DNA of 64,000 nucleotides from Psychromonas aquimarina ATCC BAA-1526 (GCF_000428725.1 NZ_AUAM01000009.1:62001-126000); one strand, 5' to 3'. Positions 1 to 9,382 are shown, numbered from the stretch's first letter. A program made the numbers and translations. Notes: generated by a model from the sequence alone, not told the origin.

Positions 1-534
1 TTTATTCAGGCGGCTGTGCATGCGGTTTAAATACTGATGCCCTTTGAGCGGTTTAAAAGTCGCAGTTCCCCATGAAGTGAAGGAGACAAACGGATTCTGC
101 AGCGGGTTGATATCAATCGCCGCGCCGTAGGCATGCAGTGACAGACTTTTTTGGCCTGCTATCGCGCGGTAATTAAAGGCAGAGGTATTATTGACCTGCA
201 TTGATTTATCGTCGTCTCCGGAAAAATGCTCGATAGTCACAGCCTGATGAATAGGGAAGTTTCTGCTCTGCAGCTGCGCAAAAATATTTTCAACATAAGG
301 TGCGAGAGCATCGATCACTACTACCTGTCCGGTTTTCTCCGCTCCTTGAAAATCAATATGAGTAAAAGTAACATTTCGTAAACGCCCGCACTGCACCGGA
401 GCATGTGCATCCATCACTCCCGTTTCCGTCATTTTTCGGCACTGTGCTTCACTGATGCGGCCGATATCTGCAGCTGCAGATAACGGATAAAACAGAGTTA
501 CGATACAAATTAAGCAGCAGAAAAAATTTTTCAT
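1..534 (-). CDS. M15-family metallopeptidase, partial (C-terminus beyond window)
   Basis: Reading the minus strand from the ATG at 534 gives 178 uninterrupted codons running off the left edge. The start is a signal peptide (MKNFFCCLICIVTLFYPLSA, then AA). Near residue 135 lies SLHAYGAAIDINP, matching the SxHxxGxAxD zinc-ligand motif of M15 peptidases (VanY/CwlK-like D-Ala-D-Ala carboxypeptidases or L,D-endopeptidases); the DDKSMQVNNTSAFNYR stretch before it is typical of the PF13539-type branch. By family, an exported enzyme trimming peptidoglycan peptides in the periplasm. The last zinc ligand (an HxH-type motif) would lie outside the window and cannot be checked. Family is well supported; the exact bond cut is not. 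Confidence 0.8.
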   Translation of the reverse strand, partial: MKNFFCCLICIVTLFYPLSAAADIGRISEAQCRKMTETGVMDAHAPVQCGRLRNVTFTHIDFQGAEKTGQVVVIDALAPYVENIFAQLQSRNFPIHQAVTIEHFSGDDDKSMQVNNTSAFNYRAIAGQKSLSLHAYGAAIDINPLQNPFVSFTSWGTATFKPLKGHQYLNRMHSRLNK

Positions 535-550
535 TTTAATCCTTATAAAA

Positions 551-580
551 AAAAACCAATTTCATAATGAAATTGGTTTT
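551..580 (-). terminator. Rho-independent terminator after glgA
   Basis: Inverted repeat AAAACCAATTTC / GAAATTGGTTTT around a 5-nt loop. On the minus strand it is followed by an unbroken T run. It begins about 30 nt after the glgA stop and lies before the M15 peptidase start, so the two genes are probably separate transcripts. Confidence 0.8.
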
Positions 581-611
581 ATATTTTCAATGATTATAAA
601 AATCAGTGCTT

Positions 612-2084
612 TTACCAGTTATGGTGGTGGTGCAGCGCATTGTAATAGAGGCGCTCATAATGCCTGACAGCATCAGACCAGTAGAAGTGTGAACGCATCG
701 CCTGGGTTTTCAGACGATACATCTCTTCCGGGTGCTCAGTATAAAGCAGTACCACGCGCCGTAAGATATTCAGCAGCTGATTCGGGTTAGTATCATAGAA
801 GACAAAGCCGTTAGCATGATCCGGATCCTGATCGTAATCCAGTACTGTATCTTTAAGTCCGCCTACCGCACGAACTATCGGCAGGGTGCCGTAAGCCAGG
901 CTGTATAGCTGGTTTAAACCGCAAGGTTCAAAGAGTGACGGCATAACAAAAAAGTCAGAGCCGGCTTCAACCAGGTGCGCCAGATCTGTGTTATATGCAT
1001 CAATAAACTTAAATTTATCCGGGAAGTGATTAGCAATGGCATTCAGCTGACCTGTAATGGAGGGATCACCTGATCCGACAATCACCAGCTGTACATTATG
1101 CTTTAAAAAACGCTCCAGCATTGGAACGATCAGACCAAAGCCTTTCTGCTCCGTCAGGCGGCAGACCATACCAAACATCGGGTCGTCATTTACCGGCAGT
1201 CCAACCTCTTTCTGCAGCGCTTTTTTACACACTTCTTTACCGCTGAGGTCATCTGCGCTGTAGTTAGCCGGAATATGTGTATCGGTTTCAGGGTTCCAGT
1301 CATCGTAGTCACAACCGTTTAAGATACCTTCGAAATCCTGAATACGTTCAATAAAGTGATGTGACATACCGTGAGAGCCGAGAATAGTAAGTAGCTCGCT
1401 TGCATAGTTTGGGCTTACGGTATTGATCTTATCACTGTAGGTTAAGCCGACTTTGAGATAGTTAATATAGCTGTAGTTTTCCAGTACACGCTCATCCATG
1501 CACGAGCTGACTTCAGGAATAAGGTTCAGCTGCGACTTATCGTGGATCCCCTGATAGCATGCATTATGCGTTGTTAATACAGTTTTTGTATGAGTAAAGC
1601 GGTTGTGCTCATGGTAACGGGTTTTAAGCAGATAAGGGATTAATCCGGTATGCCAGTCATTGCAGTGGATAATATCCGGTGTGAAATCTAATGCATCACA
1701 AGCCTGCAGCGCTGCCAGACTGAAAAAAGCAAAACGTTCGCCGTTATCCTGGTAGGCATGATTGTCTTCACCGTACAGACCTTCACGGTCAAAATAGTGT
1801 GTGTTATCAATGGCTAGAACAGGGATGCCGTCTAAACTTAATTCCTTTACCTGAAAGGTGACATCCGGACGGGAATGATCTGTATTGAGAGTTAGATTTA
1901 AACGGTGTTGTGCATGTTCACGATGCTTGATGGTGCGGTAAAAAGGGGTGACTATTTTAACTTCGTGACCACTGTTGCGCAGCTCGATCGGCAGGGCTTT
2001 GGCTACATCTGCCAAGCCTCCCGTTTTTGAGAATCCTTCGACTTCTGACGATACAAAAAGAATTTTTAGTTTTCTATTATCCAA
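612..2084 (-). CDS. glgA: Glycogen synthase (ADP-glucose type, GT5)
   Basis: 490 aa, the usual bacterial GlgA length. It transfers glucose from ADP-glucose to the non-reducing end of an alpha-1,4-glucan in the cytoplasm. The N-terminal Rossmann half carries the KTGGLADV motif that binds ADP-glucose (residues about 21-28). The C-terminal half carries EPCGLNQLYSLAYGT and VGGLKDTV, the GT5 catalytic and acceptor region. The ATG follows an AGGAG-like site. Two ADP-glucose pyrophosphorylase genes lie immediately upstream on the same strand, so this is a glycogen synthesis group; branching enzyme, debranching enzyme and phosphorylase genes are not in the window. The protein ends in LHHHHNW, a natural His-rich tail with no evident meaning. 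Confidence 0.96.
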   Translation of the reverse strand: MDNRKLKILFVSSEVEGFSKTGGLADVAKALPIELRNSGHEVKIVTPFYRTIKHREHAQHRLNLTLNTDHSRPDVTFQVKELSLDGIPVLAIDNTHYFDREGLYGEDNHAYQDNGERFAFFSLAALQACDALDFTPDIIHCNDWHTGLIPYLLKTRYHEHNRFTHTKTVLTTHNACYQGIHDKSQLNLIPEVSSCMDERVLENYSYINYLKVGLTYSDKINTVSPNYASELLTILGSHGMSHHFIERIQDFEGILNGCDYDDWNPETDTHIPANYSADDLSGKEVCKKALQKEVGLPVNDDPMFGMVCRLTEQKGFGLIVPMLERFLKHNVQLVIVGSGDPSITGQLNAIANHFPDKFKFIDAYNTDLAHLVEAGSDFFVMPSLFEPCGLNQLYSLAYGTLPIVRAVGGLKDTVLDYDQDPDHANGFVFYDTNPNQLLNILRRVVLLYTEHPEEMYRLKTQAMRSHFYWSDAVRHYERLYYNALHHHHNW

Positions 2085-2304
2085 TGAAAGACTCCTGTGG
2101 CAGTTCTGCCCATGCTGTAAAAAGTTAGTTTAATAGTGCCGGACAGATCAAATAAGTGATTCGTCCCGCTGATTAAAATAAGCACTATCCGTGTGATAAG
2201 TACTGCCTGCAGATTAACTCTTTCCGAAGGCTGCTGTTCGTCAAGTGTTCCTTTTCTGCTGTGCAGTACAAGCTTATATAATTAATACATCTGATATAAG
2301 TAAA

Positions 2305-2326
2305 AAGCCACAAAAAACTGTGGCTT
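2305..2326 (-). terminator. Terminator between glgC (first copy) and glgA
   Basis: Stem AAGCCACA / TGTGGCTT with a 6-nt loop, followed on the minus strand by a short T run. It lies about 40 nt after the downstream glgC stop. It would reduce or end readthrough into glgA; the remaining 220 nt before glgA could hold a glgA promoter, though I see no clear -35/-10 pair. Confidence 0.65.
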
Positions 2327-2363
2327 GTAAATATTATGCTGAGTGTAATATTGATATTACAGG

Positions 2364-3587
2364 TTAAAAACCGATTTTAGCACCTTTAGGGATAACCACG
2401 ATACCGTCATCTGATACAGTAAAACGTTTTTTATCCGCTTCTAAATTAACACCAATCTGTACGTTATCTGCAATCATTACATCTTTATCAATGATCACCT
2501 TGGTTAAGATACAGTTTTTGCCGATTTTAGTGTCGCCTAATAATACCGATTCGAAAATTTCACTGTCCTGGCCGACAAAACATTTGAAGCCCAGTACTGA
2601 TTTTTTAATTGATGCACCGCTGATATGACAGCCGTCGGAAACCAGAGATTTACGAATCGTACAGTTAGACTCATGACTGTTTTTAAAATGTGCAGCCGGT
2701 AGTGCCGGGTAATGGGTATGCATCGGCCATTTGCGGTTGTACAGTGAAATTGGAGGCTCAGACTTAATCAAGTCCATATTTGCTTCCCAGTATGATTCGA
2801 TTGTACCTACATCACGCCAGTAGGCATTTCCCTGCTCGCCCGGGATGGTGTTTTTGGTAAAGTCATAAACGAAGACTTTGCCCTGCGGGTAAAGATGAGG
2901 AATAATATCTTTGCCGAAATCATGACTTGAATCTGCTAGTGCCGCATCACGAATCAGCTCTTCCTGCAGCTCTTTTGATTTAAATACGTAATTACCCATG
3001 GATGCTAAGACATGATCCGGATCACCCGGGATGGTTTTCGCATCTTCAACGGCTGGTTTTTCAGCAAAACCAATCATACGGCCTTCTTCATCTACTTCGA
3101 TAATACCAAAGTGATAAGCCTGCTCTTTAGGCAGTTTGATGGCAGAAACCGTTAATACTGCGTCTTTTTCTTTATGGAATTCAATTTTCTGGCTGATATC
3201 CATTTTATAGATATGGTCGCTGCCGAAAATACAGATAGTGTCAGCTTCATCGGATTCGATAAACTGTAAATTCTGGTAAATCGCATCAGCGGTGCCGCTG
3301 TACCAGTGTTTACCAATACGCATCTGTGCTGGAATTGCATCAATAAAGGTATCGGTAATACTGTTTAATCCCCAGGCTTTATTAAGGTGCTCATTAAGAG
3401 ACTGAGATTTAAACTGTGTTAAGACATAAATACGAAGCAGTGATGAGTTTACAAAATTGTTTAATACACAGTCTACCAGACGGTAACTGCCGCCGAACGG
3501 CACAGAAGGTTTAGTGCGAGACTGTGTTAGCGGGTAAAGGCGGGAACCTTCACCCCCCGCTAAAATCATAGAGAGAACTTTTGCCAT
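2364..3587 (-). CDS. glgC: Glucose-1-phosphate adenylyltransferase, copy 1
   Basis: 407 aa. It makes ADP-glucose from ATP and glucose-1-phosphate, the committed step of bacterial glycogen synthesis. Motifs: MILAGGEGSRLYPLT (nucleotide-binding loop, residues 7-21), GSDHIYKMD (catalytic Asp), GFAEKP (sugar-phosphate Lys) and DVGTIESYWEANMDL. The C-terminal third is the left-handed beta-helix/allosteric domain. It lies 33 nt downstream of a second glgC on the same strand, so the pair is likely co-transcribed. The two proteins are clearly paralogous along their full length, and one internal stretch is almost identical (see findings). They may form a mixed tetramer or differ in allosteric control, which sequence alone cannot tell. 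Confidence 0.95.
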   Translation of the reverse strand: MAKVLSMILAGGEGSRLYPLTQSRTKPSVPFGGSYRLVDCVLNNFVNSSLLRIYVLTQFKSQSLNEHLNKAWGLNSITDTFIDAIPAQMRIGKHWYSGTADAIYQNLQFIESDEADTICIFGSDHIYKMDISQKIEFHKEKDAVLTVSAIKLPKEQAYHFGIIEVDEEGRMIGFAEKPAVEDAKTIPGDPDHVLASMGNYVFKSKELQEELIRDAALADSSHDFGKDIIPHLYPQGKVFVYDFTKNTIPGEQGNAYWRDVGTIESYWEANMDLIKSEPPISLYNRKWPMHTHYPALPAAHFKNSHESNCTIRKSLVSDGCHISGASIKKSVLGFKCFVGQDSEIFESVLLGDTKIGKNCILTKVIIDKDVMIADNVQIGVNLEADKKRFTVSDDGIVVIPKGAKIGF

Positions 3588-3620
3588 GTTAGAAACCTAT
3601 ATATTTAGAATAAAAAATCG

Positions 3621-4901
3621 TTAAAGAACTGAGTCCGCTAATACTTTTTTGTCTTCAACAGCAGCTGCCGGCTCTTCAAAACCTACTCTGCTGTCTTTTG
3701 CTACTACAACAACGCCGTTATCGGAAACGGTAAATCGTTTACGGTCTTCTTCTAGATTTTCTCCAATGATGGTGCCTGGAGCGATTTCTACATTTTTATC
3801 AAGAATTACTTTTGTTAGTCGACAGCCTGCACCAACCTTTGCATTTCCTAGGAAAACAGAATCTTTTATAAGCACATTTTTACACACGTGGCTGCGGAAG
3901 CCGAGAATAGAATTGTCTATTTTAGCGCCGTTAATATAAGAGCCTGCACCGATAAGAGACTGAGCAATATCGCTGACGGAATCGCCGTGGTCACGGAATG
4001 TTGCCGGCGGCAGAGGCGGATGATAAGTGTGTAACGGCCAGTGTTTGTTATACAGGGAAAACGGCGTTTCATGCATCAGTAGATCCATATGCGCTTCCCA
4101 GTATGAATCAATTGTACCTACATCTCGCCAGTAAGCTGTTTTTGGTTCGCCGGGAATATAGTTATCACTTAATTTATAAATAAAGACATCACCTTTAGGG
4201 TAGAGTTTAGGAATGATGTCTTTGCCGAAGTCATGACTGGAGTTGTTATCCGGCGCATCTGCATATAACTCTTTAAGTAATACATCTGATTTAAAAATGT
4301 AGTTACCCATTGAAGCTAATACATGATCCGGATCACCTGGAATGGTTTTCGCGTCTTCAACGGCTGGTTTTTCAGCAAAACCAATCATACGGCCTTCTTC
4401 ATCAACTTCGATAATTCCGAAATGATAAGCCTGCTCTTTAACAACTCGAATTGCCGCCACTGTCAGAGAACCGCCTTTGGCTTTATGGTGCTCAACCATC
4501 TGCTGAACATCCATTTTGTAGATGTGGTCACTGCCGAATATACAAACGTGCTCCGGTTCGCTTTTTTCAATAAAACGTGCATTTTGATAAATTGCATCAG
4601 CGGTGCCTGAATACCAGTTTTTATTAACTCGCTGCTGTGCTGGAACTGCTTCAATAAAGCGGTTGCCCATAACGCCTGATAAACGCCATGCTTTACGTAA
4701 GTGGATGTTTAATGACTGGGATTTAAACTGGGTTAATACGTAAATCTTCATTAAGTCTGCATTAACAAAATTGTTTAGTGCAAAATCAACTAGGCGGTAA
4801 TTGCCGCCGAAGGGTACTGCGGGTTTTGTTCGAGATTGTGTTAAAGGGAAAAGACGAGAGCCTTCTCCCCCAGCAAGAATCATAGCGAGTATTCCAGCCA
4901 T
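3621..4901 (-). CDS. glgC: Glucose-1-phosphate adenylyltransferase, copy 2
   Basis: 426 aa from the chosen ATG at 4901. A longer reading from 4949 adds 16 residues without family similarity and no ribosome site; TGGAGA sits 7 nt before the chosen ATG. Same reaction and motifs as its tandem neighbour: AGGEGSRLFPLTQSRTKPAV, GSDHIYKMD, GFAEKP, DVGTIDSYWEAHMDL. It has about 20 extra C-terminal residues (EEPAAAVEDKKVLADSVL) absent from the other copy. First gene of the group, so it should be the most directly transcribed. Two GlgC paralogues are known in some vibrios and relatives; which copy is dominant here is not visible. Confidence 0.94.
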   Translation of the reverse strand: MAGILAMILAGGEGSRLFPLTQSRTKPAVPFGGNYRLVDFALNNFVNADLMKIYVLTQFKSQSLNIHLRKAWRLSGVMGNRFIEAVPAQQRVNKNWYSGTADAIYQNARFIEKSEPEHVCIFGSDHIYKMDVQQMVEHHKAKGGSLTVAAIRVVKEQAYHFGIIEVDEEGRMIGFAEKPAVEDAKTIPGDPDHVLASMGNYIFKSDVLLKELYADAPDNNSSHDFGKDIIPKLYPKGDVFIYKLSDNYIPGEPKTAYWRDVGTIDSYWEAHMDLLMHETPFSLYNKHWPLHTYHPPLPPATFRDHGDSVSDIAQSLIGAGSYINGAKIDNSILGFRSHVCKNVLIKDSVFLGNAKVGAGCRLTKVILDKNVEIAPGTIIGENLEEDRKRFTVSDNGVVVVAKDSRVGFEEPAAAVEDKKVLADSVL

Positions 4902-5050
4902 AAATGTCTCCAGATAAAAAAAGGGGGGGTGAATGTTATGATCTACCACATAACCTGTTTGCCGCTTAAAAACGAGTCAGCAGCTTAGTCCTTTTGTAGT
5001 CTGGAAACGTTATCAAAAAATATAAAAAATTAAAAGTGCTAATTTGATTA

Positions 5051-6094
5051 TTACTTGAGGCACGTCAATACTTTGAATTTATTGTTTTCTTGAGGTTTTT
5101 GTGAACTAGTGAACACTTTTGCAATTAAAGGTTCATATCTCAAGAACTTGTTAGCAACAATAGACATTCTACCATTGTTTTTTAGATTCACAGGTGCTTG
5201 ATTAATAAATGTTTCCGCTGCCACGTAATCAGTTTTTTGGCCTGAGTGAAACGGCGGGTTGGAAATAAGCAGGTCATATTTTTTGTTGACATCAGAAAAA
5301 ACATCCGAAGGGTAAACGTTACCACTTAATTCGTTCTGCTGCAGTGATAGTTTTGCACTGGCCAAGGCGTACGCATTTATATCAATTAAATCTATCTCTG
5401 TATGCGGGTGTTTCTTTTGAATATAACAGGCTATAACACCGGCGCCGCAGCCGAAATCAAGCAGACTTCCGCTCAGGTTTTCCGGTAAATTCTGCAGCAG
5501 CAGTTCGCTGCCTTTATCTAACTCGCCGTAACTGAATACGCCGGGTAATGAGCAGATCTGCAGCTCGGTATTATTGATATTAATCGGGTAGGTTTTAATC
5601 CACTCTTCCTGGTTAAAGGTTTTTACTGTCTGGTTTAATTCGCAGAATAAAATGCTGCAGTGACGAGCAGAGTCAATTGTATTTACTGTTGATGAATAAG
5701 GTTTTAATAAAGAGTCTGCACTTTTGATACCGCATTTTTTTTCGCCGACTAGAATAATGGAAGCGCCCGGCTGCAGGTGCGGGGTAAGACTGGCCAGTAA
5801 ATACTGTGTTTCCTGTTTGGCTTTAGGCAGAAATATCAGCAGCAGATCGAATTTCTTGTCACCCTGGTAGTTGTCGGTAAAGTGGACTTCTGACGAGGTT
5901 AATTTATTTTTCAAGCTTCTGTAATAGCGGTAGTCGCTAAAACAAAATGTTGCTGATGAAGCGATTTCCTGCAGATGCAGCGGATAATCATCATCTATAT
6001 TGCCGGCAGCTAAAATGTGTTTATTGTTAAAAAGAGATTCATTACGCTGCAATACTTGACTTGGGTTTGAGTATGTTGTTTTCGTGAGTGACAT
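5051..6094 (-). CDS. rsmC: 16S rRNA m2G1207 methyltransferase
   Basis: 347 aa, close to E. coli RsmC (343 aa). It methylates N2 of G1207 in 16S rRNA of the 30S subunit using S-adenosylmethionine. The family has a degenerate N-terminal methyltransferase-like half and an active C-terminal half. In the latter are LLDFGCGAGVIACYI (SAM-binding motif I, about residue 215) and LLISNPPFHSG, the NPPF motif of base N-methyltransferases. The N-terminal RNESLFNNKHILAAGNIDDD is typical of RsmC. It is a stand-alone gene divergent from csrD; the 137-bp gap between them should hold both promoters. Confidence 0.93.
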   Translation of the reverse strand: MSLTKTTYSNPSQVLQRNESLFNNKHILAAGNIDDDYPLHLQEIASSATFCFSDYRYYRSLKNKLTSSEVHFTDNYQGDKKFDLLLIFLPKAKQETQYLLASLTPHLQPGASIILVGEKKCGIKSADSLLKPYSSTVNTIDSARHCSILFCELNQTVKTFNQEEWIKTYPININNTELQICSLPGVFSYGELDKGSELLLQNLPENLSGSLLDFGCGAGVIACYIQKKHPHTEIDLIDINAYALASAKLSLQQNELSGNVYPSDVFSDVNKKYDLLISNPPFHSGQKTDYVAAETFINQAPVNLKNNGRMSIVANKFLRYEPLIAKVFTSSQKPQENNKFKVLTCLK

Positions 6095-6231
6095 TAGGCT
6101 TTCCTGTTATTAACATACACAGAACTTTCGGACAGGTTCTGTGAAATTGTTATAGCTGATGATGCATTATATTATTGTTTTAAGATTTTAAGCTGAATTA
6201 TTTTCTAATTAAGCTGCGGTTAAGGGATTGA

Positions 6232-8145
6232 ATGAAATTTACGGATAAATTTACCTATATAACAACATCAGTTGTACTGGTGTGTATTACTTTAGTGCTG
6301 GTCGGCGGCCTGTTTACTCTGCGCTCTTTGTCACTTAAATACCATCAGCAGCGTATGGATGCCATTATTGACGTTATTGAACGGCAGCTGGATAAAGGCA
6401 TTGAAAAGCATGAGTTTGAGGTGTGGCTGCCGGATCTGCTTAATGCTTCCGGGGTGGTGCGTTTGCAGATAAAGCGTTCCGGTAAGGTTCTTTACCAGAG
6501 TTATTATGAAAACCGTCACTATTACCCCAAGAACCGGCAGCTCAGTTATCAGTATCAGTTAGAAAAATACCCCAAGATTTCTCTATTGTTAGATACCCGC
6601 CAGCCCTACGATGATATTAAGTTTTCCGTGAAGCCTCTGGCTGGTATTTCACTAGCCGTTTTATTCAGTCTTACTCTGCTGGTTTTTGCAATACGCTGGA
6701 TTAAAAAACAGTTTAAAGGGGCTGAGCTGCTGGAAAGAAGAGCTAAATACCTGCTGCAGAATAACCCTACCGCTCGAATTCCCTATGAGGGGGAGTGGCC
6801 TAAGCTGGCCAGCAAAGCATTAGATGTGCTTACCATGGAGCTGGAGCAGAGTAAAAAAGAGCGCAGTTATTTTGACGCCCATATTCGCGGACAGGCATTT
6901 TTAGATGAAAGCACTGGACTGGGCAATAACCTCGCTTTTGAAAATCGTTTAGATGTTGTTGCAATGGAGCAGAACGTTTATTCAAGCGCACTGCTGCTGA
7001 TAAAATTTAGTGAGCTAGATATGCTTAATCATCAGTTAGGCACAAATGCTTATCAGAAAATGCTGCAGCAGATCACAGAGCTGCTGTCGACATTTGCAGA
7101 GCGTTATGATGATCAGTTTCACGGCCGCATTGACGCTTCTGAGTTTGTTATTATCATTCCGCAGATGTCCTATCAGGAGACTGAAGTTATTGCTAAGCAG
7201 CTTTGTAAACGGCTTTTTCAGCTGCAGCTGCCGGAGCTCTTTGTGATTGACGAGTTCTTTCATATCGGAGTGGTGAATTTCCATTACGGTGTAAAAACAG
7301 TGTCGATTATGGATGATTTAAATCATGCCTTGTTAGTTGCGGTACATCAGAAAGTCAGTGGCTGGTTTTTAGCCGATCAGCAGGACCAGCCTGTGAGTCT
7401 GTCTAAGGGAACGGTAAGATGGCGGGCGCTGCTGGAAAACCGTTTACAGAATAACGGGTTATTATTATACAGCCAGCCGGTGATGCTTGCTGACGGTATT
7501 AATGAGCTTTACTGCGAGCTTTTTCCACGTATTAAAGACAGCAGTCAGGAGATTATCGCGGCCGCTGCTTTTTTACCTATGGCTGAAAAATGCGGGCTGC
7601 ATGAAAAGTTTGATCTGCAGATGCTGAAAAAAATATTAGCATTACTTATTTCCCGCGGTCAGTCAGGCACACCTGTTGCAGTTAATCTGAGTGCGCGAAT
7701 TTTAACGGATAAAAATACCCATAAATGGCTGATGTACGAGCTGATGCAGCTGCCTAAATATCTGCGTAATAATTTAGTGATAGAGGTTTGTGAGGATGCA
7801 CTAACCCATAATTATTTTACCCTGCGTACGGCGCTGAATGCTGTTCAGAAAATCGGCTGTAAAGTAGCCGTTGATAATGTCGGCAAATCGATTGTTAATA
7901 CTGAGTATATTCTGGATTTCAATATTGATTATTTAAAATTACACCCGGGGCTGGTACGCGATGTTAATCAGCGCGGCGCTAATCAAATTGCTCTGCAGAG
8001 TTTAATGGCCAGCTGCCTGAACAGCCGTACTAAAATCATTGCTGTCGGCATTGAAAACAGTGAAGAGTGGAGCTGCTTACTGAAACTTGGAATTTATGCC
8101 GGTCAGGGACATTTCTTTGCTGCAGCGCAGCCGGCGGGGTTTTAA
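6232..8145 (+). CDS. csrD: RNase E specificity factor CsrD / MshH-like, degenerate GGDEF-EAL
   Basis: 637 aa. Layout: transmembrane helix (about 12-30), periplasmic segment, second helix (about 137-155), HAMP-like linker, GGDEF-like domain (about 225-375), EAL-like domain (about 395-637). Both catalytic motifs are broken: the GGDEF position reads RIDASEF (about residue 300) and the EAL position reads ELF (about 428). This matches CsrD, which does not make or cut c-di-GMP but directs RNase E decay of the CsrB/CsrC small RNAs. In V. cholerae the orthologue mshH is the first gene of the msh locus; here it also precedes mshI, with one opposite-strand gene between. Catalytic inactivity is inferred from the motif loss. 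Confidence 0.9.
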   Translation: MKFTDKFTYITTSVVLVCITLVLVGGLFTLRSLSLKYHQQRMDAIIDVIERQLDKGIEKHEFEVWLPDLLNASGVVRLQIKRSGKVLYQSYYENRHYYPKNRQLSYQYQLEKYPKISLLLDTRQPYDDIKFSVKPLAGISLAVLFSLTLLVFAIRWIKKQFKGAELLERRAKYLLQNNPTARIPYEGEWPKLASKALDVLTMELEQSKKERSYFDAHIRGQAFLDESTGLGNNLAFENRLDVVAMEQNVYSSALLLIKFSELDMLNHQLGTNAYQKMLQQITELLSTFAERYDDQFHGRIDASEFVIIIPQMSYQETEVIAKQLCKRLFQLQLPELFVIDEFFHIGVVNFHYGVKTVSIMDDLNHALLVAVHQKVSGWFLADQQDQPVSLSKGTVRWRALLENRLQNNGLLLYSQPVMLADGINELYCELFPRIKDSSQEIIAAAAFLPMAEKCGLHEKFDLQMLKKILALLISRGQSGTPVAVNLSARILTDKNTHKWLMYELMQLPKYLRNNLVIEVCEDALTHNYFTLRTALNAVQKIGCKVAVDNVGKSIVNTEYILDFNIDYLKLHPGLVRDVNQRGANQIALQSLMASCLNSRTKIIAVGIENSEEWSCLLKLGIYAGQGHFFAAAQPAGF

Positions 8146-8297
8146 TAGATACCCGCTGCCATTCAAAATGCATTTATCAGGAGCACGCTCGGACATCGGA
8201 GCAAGGCGTAATATGATGACCTTTCGAGCGGTTAACTGCGTTAATCCTCTATCGCTAGGATTAAAATAAAGACTTTAATCTTCAAATGGCGCTCCCT
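8146..8297. repeat. Intergenic segment with several inverted repeats, nature unknown
   Basis: This 152-bp gap between the convergent csrD and desulfhydrase genes holds several nested inverted repeats: CGCTCG (8186-8191) with CGAGCG (8225-8230), the near-palindrome TTAACTGCGTTAA, and TAATCCT (8242-8248) with AGGATTA (8257-8263). A short ATACCCGC match recurs in inverted form near 8305-8313, just inside the neighbouring gene end. No T-tailed terminator is evident. It could be a small palindromic repetitive element or simply a structured 3' region; a genome-wide search for other copies would decide. Confidence 0.3.
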
Positions 8298-9272
8298 TTA
8301 GGATTGCGGGTATAGCCCTCTTTGTTTTAAACCGTTTAATCCCTGCAGACCTCCGGTATGCAGGGCAACGATATGCTCGCCTTTCTTGAAATATCCCTGT
8401 TTGATTAACTGAAATAAAGCATAAAACATTTTTCCGGTATAAACAGGTTCAACAGGAATGCTGGTTTGTTCGCTAAACTGCCGGCAGAATGAAATCAACT
8501 GCTCGGAAACTTTTGCATAACCGCCGTGATGAAACTGGGTTTTCAATTCCCAGGGGGCGCCGCTTTTAACCGCAGCCTGCTGTAAAAGGCTGTGTACTGA
8601 CTGATTCAGGTAATCAGCATTTTTTAAGACAGCGATTCCGGTAATTCTGGTTGTGCTTTTGTGATCCTTAAATGCTGAAATTAAACCCGCTAAAGTGCCG
8701 CCGCTGCCGGTCGCAGTTATAATATGCTCAACACTTGTCTCACTTTGTTCCTGTATCTCCTGCACGGCCTCCGCCAGACCTGCTAAGGCAAAAATATTAC
8801 TGCCGCCTTCAGGAACAATGAAGGCATCGGGGTACTGTTTCTGCAGTTGATGTAAATATTCACTTTCGTTTCGTTGCCGGTATTCTTTGCGGGTAACAAA
8901 TTGTAAGTTCATTCCCCAGGCGGCCGCCTGTTTTAATGTCGGATTGGAGACATAAGCTGCTTCACCGCGGATCACTGCGCTGGTTTTAAACCCCAGGTGA
9001 AAGCCTGCAGCTGCTAAAGCATGAATATGGTTGGAGTAGGCGCCTCCAAAACTAAGAATATGATTGATCTGAGAAGAGCGGGCTTCAATTAAATTAAATT
9101 TTAATTTACGCCATTTATTTCCAGAAATATCACCATGGAGCAGATCGTCTCTTTTTACTGATAAATGCACCTGATGCTGCTCCAGAAGCGGATGTCGGAT
9201 CCGCTGTAAAGGAGAGGGATTTATTAAGGTCTGCAGCTTGAGATTAAGCTCTTTGAGTGATTTTTCCGACAT
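8298..9272 (-). CDS. PLP-dependent D-cysteine desulfhydrase / ACC-deaminase family enzyme
   Basis: 324 aa, normal for the family. These fold-type II pyridoxal-phosphate enzymes break D-cysteine to pyruvate, sulfide and ammonia (DcyD type) or deaminate 1-aminocyclopropane-1-carboxylate. Visible features: VKRDDLLHGDISGNKWRKL, with the PLP-binding Lys in SGNKxRKL (about residue 51); SFGGAYSNHIHALAAAG; and the glycine-rich phosphate loop TATGSGGTLAGL. Substrate cannot be fixed from sequence; D-cysteine desulfhydrase is the likelier activity in gammaproteobacteria. It is convergent with csrD and divergent from mshI, so it interrupts the usual csrD-msh adjacency and is unlikely to have a pilus role. 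Confidence 0.8.
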   Translation of the reverse strand: MSEKSLKELNLKLQTLINPSPLQRIRHPLLEQHQVHLSVKRDDLLHGDISGNKWRKLKFNLIEARSSQINHILSFGGAYSNHIHALAAAGFHLGFKTSAVIRGEAAYVSNPTLKQAAAWGMNLQFVTRKEYRQRNESEYLHQLQKQYPDAFIVPEGGSNIFALAGLAEAVQEIQEQSETSVEHIITATGSGGTLAGLISAFKDHKSTTRITGIAVLKNADYLNQSVHSLLQQAAVKSGAPWELKTQFHHGGYAKVSEQLISFCRQFSEQTSIPVEPVYTGKMFYALFQLIKQGYFKKGEHIVALHTGGLQGLNGLKQRGLYPQS

Positions 9273-9382
9273 TTTTCCGCCCCGTTTAATAAATATTGAA
9301 AATAAAAAGACATACTTTGAATTATTCGCTTATTATTCAATGTGAATTATCGATATTTGATGACAAGAGAAAATAATAATCA

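Noticed and set aside
612-640. His-rich tail of GlgA (LHHHHNW) as an engineered tag or metal site
   Set aside because: Four histidines before a natural stop in an otherwise normal gene are most simply chance; no vector sequence is present.
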